64,000 bases of DNA from Xestospongia bergquistia (lineage: Eukaryota; Porifera; Demospongiae; Haplosclerida; Petrosiidae), in assembly GCA_963965975.1 (NCBI GenBank), contig OZ014412.1, positions 9,839,849-9,903,848 of the forward strand. The letters are read 5' to 3'. Positions 37,501 through 46,500 of the stretch are shown here, piece after piece. The notes beneath the pieces were generated by a model, which had not been told where the DNA came from, searched no databases, and saw only the letters and a program-made list of their open reading frames with translations. How positions within the stretch are numbered: the stretch's first letter is position 1; the number at the start of each line of letters is the position of its first letter. The position numbers and the translations under genes are program-made.

Positions 37501-40500
37501 GATTTAATCATGTTATTACTTATGTTTGTAGGACTAGTCTTCCACATTTTAAAATTAAGAAGTACCTCTGTTATACACGCACATCTTATGCCATACTCGA
37601 GATAATTCATCCGCACTATTGCTGGCAATTCAAAATAACAGAAGAGGAGCGTACTAAGATGAAAGAATTGTTTTTAATTGATACACAACTATTGTATACT
37701 TATGTTATTACTAGTACCACTAGCCAACAGAATATTAACCACATATTAAAACAATTTTTTGATTGTGAGACATCTGAAGTACTAGTGTTAGTTGCTGACA
37801 TGAATGAACTAAACAAAGACTGCATCAGTCATGTTCGAATATTAATAGAGGAGAAGGAAGCTCGATGTAAGATCAAAACCAACAAGCTCATTTACGTTCT
37901 TTTACACTTTTCTTCCAACATGTTTTATACACATTGTTATCCATCAATTTTCTTAAACGGTTGGCAACATATATACTTTGATACTATTGGTGAAGCTAAG
38001 GCAGATTCTCATATTGATATACAAAAATGGCTAACATATTGTTTACTGAAACAAAAAGGAAGTAGTATTGAACATATCGCCAGACACACAGAGCCATATT
38101 TTGTCACTAAACCCATTATGATTACATGGCTACACAACTTGCTACCAAATGTATCGATGAGTATTAGTATTCAAAAGACAAAAGACATAGATAAACTTTG
38201 TGGAAACAGGACAATACATGACTGTTGGTACCAGCTACTTTTTGGTTTTGATAATAGGATCAGTAATGTGATAATGGAACGATTTTCTTATTTCTGGCAA
38301 CAGGATACCACTAACAAACTCTCACAACAAGCTGCTAGCTATTCTATGAAATATCATTCTAGTCGTACATTATCCAGCACCATCAAAACGACGGTTGAGT
38401 CTAGTTTTAAGGACATTGTCCTCTACCTACTTTCCATTATTAATGACACAATGGCAATACACACCATTCTTAAATGCAATGAAGATAGCAGTGATTGTGT
38501 TGTAAGTTTGTTCTGTCAAATACTCTCGATTCTGCCAATACCCAAATCAATAGAAGAAATCAAACTACAACTTCATGAGTTTAATCAACAACGTGAACAC
38601 AACAAGAGTAATATTTCATCACCAAGATTCCCATTTTTTATTTCTGTTTTCCAGTCTATGGAAGCAATTCTAAATAAAGCATTAAATCTTGTCATTAGTA
38701 CAATAACGATTGATGATAACCAACAGAATAACAGGTCTGATCCTTTAAAGCTTGAAGGATTTACTAATACTATTGAGAAAAATGAGACTGATGCTGTCAT
38801 TAACAAAATGAAGGAAATATTTATTGAGCTTATACATGTAAGTATATTAAAAAGATTTTGCATAGTTTTTATTGTCCATTAAATGTCAGACTCCTACAAT
38901 GTACTAATGATGTAGAAATTATTATATATGCATGATAACGATTATCATCATAATCCTCTTGTAATTTGTACATTTTTAACTAACAATGTGTGTTTAATAG
39001 GAGGGAAATGATCACTATGCCTGTGTTCGTGTGGCCATTCAATTTATGAAAGAACATACTGTCTGGGATGCCTACTTTCATGATGCACTGTCCAAGCAAA
39101 TGTTGTCTAGAGATGTGGGAGTTTTCTCTAAACAGTTTATGACACAGCAGTTAATGAATATTGAGTCGGGTAAGTAATCTTAAGACAAACACTATAATGA
39201 ACTAAGCATTAAGCAGAAGATTCATAAAAAACTGTACAGTGTTGCTTGTAAAAATTAAAAATGATCAATTCTTACTCACTTACTAACTATTTAACTTAGC
39301 TCCTTAATCATTATTTTATTTAACAGATGATATGCTTGAGAAGATGGCCTGTCTACAATACCAGCTAAGAGTGTGCTTGTTGGAGTCTAATTCATTATCA
39401 ATTCTAAGACTACTTGATGAATGTGCCTCAAGAATTCCAGCCTGTACTGTCCCTGCAGGATTTAAACTCCAAGATGATACCTCTCTTTTCTGTGCTGTCA
39501 TTGACATGATTTATACATCATTGCTCAGCATCTGTGTACCTGAGACGCCTTCAAATTCAATTTCAGAAATAAAGAATCTATTATCTTTATATTATCGAAT
39601 GGTATGTATTTATAAACTGTGTTTATATTACATGTTATTTATTTTTTATAGATACATTTAATCAAGTTACCACTTCAATCACTAGAAATGATTTCATTTG
39701 CTCGAAAGAATAAATTGAGTTTTATAGGCTTTGCGTTTCGTATCTATGAGTTGATATCTATAGAAGAAAAGGGTGTCTTTCAGACATCATTTGAGGATTT
39801 AATCTATAAAGTTTCTAAAAAACTTAACTTGGACATCCTCTTAGTAAGTAATAGTGATTAATGTTATTTAAAGGTTCTAAAAGTTTAAAAGGAAAGAATT
39901 TAAACTGTTTCTTTATTTTAGGACACTCATCTCAAGGTCAACATACTTGTGGATACTGTTGCAGGTGTTGCTTTCAATGATAGTGACAGTCTACATCTTC
40001 TCTCATCAAGAACATGTCCACAGGAATTTCATTCCTTTCTAGAGCGCACCATACAACATTATGTACAATACTTCCACAACTTCATATCCCATGAAGAAGT
40101 ATTGTGGATTCATCAAGTTATTAATCTGTCTTTGTCCAGTAATGAGGGTGTAGTTGTGAGCTCCTTTGGTCGATTCATTGTCAAGTATCATTTTCAGTGT
40201 TTGTTAGTTTACAATGTTCAAACTGCTAGAACACCTGCTATACTTAGTGGACAAACTCACCCAAACCCTTTACTACTTTTTAATGACAGGGTAATTTAGT
40301 ATACTCTCTCTCATTACAAGTATTATTACTCTATTTTACAGATAAGAATAGTATTGAATGAATTGATTGAGACAATGCATCAAACTGAAAAATCAATATA
40401 CAGCCCTACATTTCATCGAAACAATTCTAAAATGCAGAAACATTATCAACATGTAAGTAATATGATGTTAAGTCATTAATATTTTGTTGTCATTAATTAT

Positions 40501-43500
40501 ATCTGGTCATTATTTTATAGGCATTACTAACAGAGCCAATATGTGATGCATATTTTGAACTCACTCTAACCAAACTTCAAGCAAGGGGACATAACTTACT
40601 AGAGCTAGTCTGTTTTTATAAAGCAGTAAGATATTTACTAATTTTGAGCTAATTTATGACTATACTGCATGTAATGTAAAATAAAATATAATATATTTAA
40701 ACAGAGTGACTTTTTTATTTTCTTAGATTTCTGAATGTCAAGGGAAAATGAAAGTGTTACTCATTGAAAAAGAGGCTGTAATTCATGTTGTTGCATCATC
40801 TCTTGCAAGAACAATCCTGCTTGATGAAGCAGAACGAGTGGAGGTACTTTATGATATAAGAATTTCATATGTAATTATTTTTTATAGTTGGCTGAAATTG
40901 ATGTGGAATTAAACACAATTTTAAATGATAGCAATGCAGTTAGCAAACTAAATAATAGCATTAATAGTAATGCAATCATTTTTGTTATGAGGTAAAACAA
41001 ATACATGTTTGTCTATTTCTTGACATTACTATAAATTTAAGTATATAAGTACTGTCATTTAAACCTCATTATACAATGAAGTCTATTATAAAGATATTGG
41101 ACATACACAAAATATACACATATTCATATAGTCTTGCATATTATTCACACTTTTTGTGTTACAAAATTTCTAATTAAAGACATGACAATTAGAGAATAGT
41201 ACATACTTATACTGTAGAATGTGAACATGAAAAACACAGTAGGAAGTTATCACAAAAAACATTTGATGGATATAGCTAGATATATCAAGAATCTACAATT
41301 GCTATGTTTATGTAGAGCAGTTGACATCATAAAACTTAGTAGTATTATAGAAAGAGGAGTGGAAGAATTTCAAGCCTTTCCCATATTATGTATTTTTTAT
41401 GATTGTATTTTGTTCTATATATTAGATTACTTCAAGCCTGTGGAAGTGAACAGAATGTACATACCATGATGGTGAATCAGTTCATATCTCTTTTAAATGT
41501 TTTTGAATGTCTCCGTCCTGTCAATATAACTATCACTCAGGAGGTAAATTCTTATGCTTATTTATGTTATTGATATCATTACATTTTATTGTAATTACTT
41601 TTTAGATGAGAGAATTGCCATCTAAGATTTCTTCAAAATTTCTGCTGTTTTTAGATAACAAATTTCGCACTAGATATAGCATTTTTAATGAAGTTCATCA
41701 ATCAACTGTCAAAATTATTCGTACAGGAACTAAAAAAGGAGTTGATACATTAATGGCAACTGCTCTCAAATGGTAAGTATGTTAATTTTCTATTGTGAAC
41801 AACTAATGAGTACATATTTTTGTTGTTACATATAAATTTACTTTTTTGTCCAAAAATTAATTACGATTTCATGCATACTGTTTAGTTTAAATTATTAATT
41901 ACGATTATATTATGTGTGTATTATACACTAATGACCTCATATTATTATATTGTTATCTTGTATTGTTTTGGCAGTTATGTGAAAAAACATAACAAGAATC
42001 CATTGGATATGATGAAGTGGACCTTTAACATGTCAATGTTTATCAGTATCTACTATGAAGTCTTTGTCAAGAAAGATATGGTTTGTGAATTACATTAACA
42101 TCTAGTGTTCTAATATGATGTGCATATTTTATGAAGTATACTGTACTCTATTGCAATCCCAGAGTCATTATAATCATAACACTACTTCTATTTTGCTATC
42201 AATAATTTTAGCAAAGGAGATCAAGTGTGATTTCTGATGTTTTGTCAAGAATGGTATCTCAATATGTCAGTGCAAGATATTTAAGATATCTACAATGGCT
42301 TGCTGCTCCCCATACATTTAAAGTTCAAAATGCTTCAATTGAAAAATTAAGACATTTCTTTGTTAGAGGTAGGGATATGATTATGTACTAGAATATAACA
42401 ATTGAAGTTGTAGTTTATCATAGCAAAGTTTTAGAGGAGTAAAACTATTCCTATTTTCTTTAGATGAACATAATAGAACACTTGTTCATTGTCTATTGGA
42501 ATTGGTTGCTGTTGTGTTAGGTAGTCCTGAACACTCATCTCATCTCTGGACACATCTTATTATGCCTGATAAGATAAATATGAGTTTTGTTCCTGGATCT
42601 TTAGTAAGTATTGATTTTTTCACTAGCACTCTTAGTATTTGTAGTGAAATAATATCAATTAATCAATTAAAGCTAATCTATTAAAGAATTGCTTTGGCTA
42701 ACTTCTTACAACCATTTTACACATGTCTTGAAGATGTACTTTCTATTTCATATAAGATAAAAATGGATATATACAAATAATCAATCAATTTTTATGTTGT
42801 TTTTTCTGCAGATTTCAACCACTTTAGTTCCTGATAATCGTCAGCAATATAAACAGATAATGAGTATAAGTAATAACCATCTTTACTACACATCACGTCA
42901 TGGTTTAAGTTGGCAGTCTCTTCTACTTAATCAATGGATGAGTTATGGAATGCTTTGTGCATGCATAGTGATACATCCAGAAATTACAAAGAAAATGCCT
43001 TTTCTTCATAATACCTCCAACATTGATTATTGTTTGTCTAAAGTCACTATGTTGTGGGATAGACTTAAATTTGACTGCAACCTTACAAGGGAAGATAGAG
43101 ACTCCTTAGTATTTTTATGTATACAGAATCTTTATGAAGTAAGGCAATGGGATGTATTATTGTAATTAAATTATATATTATAACTTTAAGGTTTTGTCTA
43201 AAAATACATTAGAGGAAAGTTGGTCCAAAATTTCAAAAGAAGAGCGTTTATCTGGTCAATCTGAGCAACCACATCTTTTAACTGATGAATCTGATATCAT
43301 TGAGAAACAACATGACAAGCAACAAGAGTATTCTGAGGAACAGAAATCATCTGCTCTTTGTGAATATGAGAGAATCCTACATACTGATGTGTTTCTACCT
43401 TCATGGAAATTGTTGAAGGTAAAAAGTATTTAGAAAGTAGTTGATTAGATAAACAAAGTAATAATGTATTATTTCAATTTAACAGATGATTTCTCATACT

Positions 43501-46500
43501 TTATATAGTCACAAAAGAAGTTTGAAAACTTGGGAAATACACTCAGTGTACATATGAGGTAAGATGTTATTGTAACACTCATTTCTTTGTGTGGATGTAA
43601 TATCTTTCTCTGTCTTTTAGGGAATTAAGTAATACAGTTCCTCATTTGAACATACATTGCAAAAAACCTCTGAAATCATTTCTGTTCACTATTCTTTCCT
43701 CGACTAATCTTCATAATAAGGACTGTCATCTCTTTGTACTCTATCAATTTGTCCTAAGAAGACCAGTATTGAATATTGGAGCAGAAATACTACCAGTTTT
43801 AATAGAGTTTTATAACTGGATCCATATCCATTTAGCTCATAAAGTGACTGTTGAAATTGCCAAGCAAACAACTACCAAACATATTGTCATATCAGTTCTC
43901 AGACAGTTCTTTCCTGATCAGTATCAAAAGAGACTAGACCAGCTACGTCATATTATAGGTTAGCTTGAAAATATGTTTTTAGTTTTGAAAGTTTGTCCAC
44001 TTCTATTGAATAGATCAATGTAAAGTTATGAGAGATCTTGTTTCTAATTGTATTGTACCTAACATTGATGACAAAACAATATTCTATGACTTATTGTCTA
44101 CTAAAGATGGACAAAATATTCTCTTTAATGTGATCACTAATATTGTAAGTTAATGAGTAGAGCAATCCCTCATATTCTAGACAATGCCTTTTCTAGGTTG
44201 AAATGTATCATCAATTTCTTATGGATGTCCACAAACATTGTTCAGCAAGACAACATCTAATGGAGTATTTTAGTAGTTGTGTTATTAAGATACCTCTCTT
44301 TGAGATTACAAAACAAACCTGTGCCTTTGGCACTGCCAAAAGGTATGAAAGAGAGCTAGTATATATATACTGTCTATTAGATTATTTCATTGTATTCTAA
44401 TGTTATGTTATGTATATCCTTTGCTAAGTAAGAAACTTACAATTTTATTTTTTTAATGTTAACAATTCAGATATCATAGTTTGGATGATATTAGTGCTAT
44501 TGTGATGAAGTATCACTCAATTAATGAAAGTGCTGAGAAATGGACCAATACAATATACGATCAGACAATACTGGATGATTGTGTTCCTGAGGTATGAACA
44601 TCAATGAAATCTATTGTTGAAAAGTTATTTTATATTTGTTTAGACTTTTTATTTAGATGGAATACAAGATGCAATCATTCAAAGTTATATAGCACATAAA
44701 CAATTCATTGAAAGAGAAAGTTTTTGGAAAGAATTTGTATTTAACAAATTTTCTCCTTGTCATCATATTCCTCAGAATTTGTAAGTAAACTAATTTACTA
44801 TAGTATATAGATGTGCTTTATGTTCATTTGTCTGTTTCTACTCTTCAAGACTTTACACATCTACATATGGATATGATGATACTGTTAAACAACTTAGAGA
44901 ATATCCAGATCTTATAGTGAGTAGTTCATTATCTAGTGTGTTATCTCCTTACTTTAGTTTGACCATTTTATATTGTTATATGTTCTATTAGGAGGAAAAT
45001 ATTACTAATCCTGGATTTGAGGAGCTAACATTCACTTTTCATTCATTAAATTATGACAGTCTTGTGTGTGTTTGTGGTGGACTTTGTGTCATCTTGAAAA
45101 TGTTACTACAGGTAAGATTTTAATATGACACAAACAACAAATAAGAAAAGCCATGCAATAATATAGCAGAACCTCAGATGTATTGCCATTATGTAAATTC
45201 AGACTGGTGTAGTCTAAACACTATAGTCTTTCTTAAAGCATACAAGTCCTGGCTGTTAAACTTCACCCCATCTATACTTTTGTTAATTGATAAAGGTAGA
45301 GATGCTATATTTTTATTGTCAAGAGGACAAATAACTGTAATAGCATATTGTAGAAACCTTTTAATGTGGATTTAGGAATGGGGAATGCACATTGCTTAAC
45401 CTTTGAGACATTAAGACAGTTTTATTAAATTCCTAGATATCTGAAATAAATGATACTATTATGTTGTTGCCAATACCTGTTATTGTTTTGATAGTTACTT
45501 GTCTGTAGTTTACTAACTTCATTGTTGTGGCTTTACTGTTATATTATCATCATTACTGTAGACAGTTTTATTGTCCCTTGGTGTCTGAGTTTTCACTATA
45601 TTTTTATAATACTTTATGTTTATTGACAAATGCGTTGTTATTGTTCTCATAGTTACCTTCATGTGGTTTACAGACCTCATAGTTGTGGCTATAATATTAT
45701 ATAATTATCATTACTTTAGAAAGTAGCTACATGTGGAGTTGAGGCTTTATCAAGTCTAACTGTAGAAGAATTTCTGAAAAAGCATTACAACAGTGACGAA
45801 GGTGGCATTCTTGATGAAGTGGGTATTATGCCCCTTTCACCCACTAACCTAAGAAATGGGTGAGTGTTATAGCTGGTAATCAACAACTTTGCTCTATTTA
45901 ATTATTATTTTTGTTCTTTGGTCAGCAATTTTGAAGTTTGTTGATACTATAGACAAAGTTAATGTCAATGTTAATCTCAATAATGCAATACTATATAAAA
46001 TGTAAACACCTTATGATTGCCAGAAGTTTTGCAGATTTAATTTACTTTCTGGGATATACAGTGTGTTAAGCAGTCTTATAATTGTTTTGCACTTTGTGGT
46101 ATCTATATGATATGTATGTCCACTTTTTGATTTTAAGTTATGGTTACATATAACTTTTAAGAGTAACATATGACATTAAACCACATACTTAACTGCAGAT
46201 GCATCTAGTAATCAACGAATTTATTAATGCTACTGTGAATATGTTAAGAAAGAGTGTGTGTATTAAAGGTCAAACTTTCTTGGTTGTTTCTCTACCTATT
46301 TTTCTAGCATTCTATAGCTAAAGTCTTCCACATATATTGCTTTAATTATACAATCTTTGTAGTTGTAGTCAATGTTTCTCTATAAGTCTGTATCTTTCAT
46401 AAGAATTATAGGATGATGTTTTCAATTATAATTAAGACAAGGAAAAGTGATGTTAGTTATCAATATATCTTATGTTTATTCACAATTTTTTCATTTTAAT

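Noticed and set aside
41221..41469. 82-codon frame inside a copy B intron
   Set aside because: Only its last part overlaps a real exon (about 41424 onward) in another phase; the rest has no similarity to copy B homologues.
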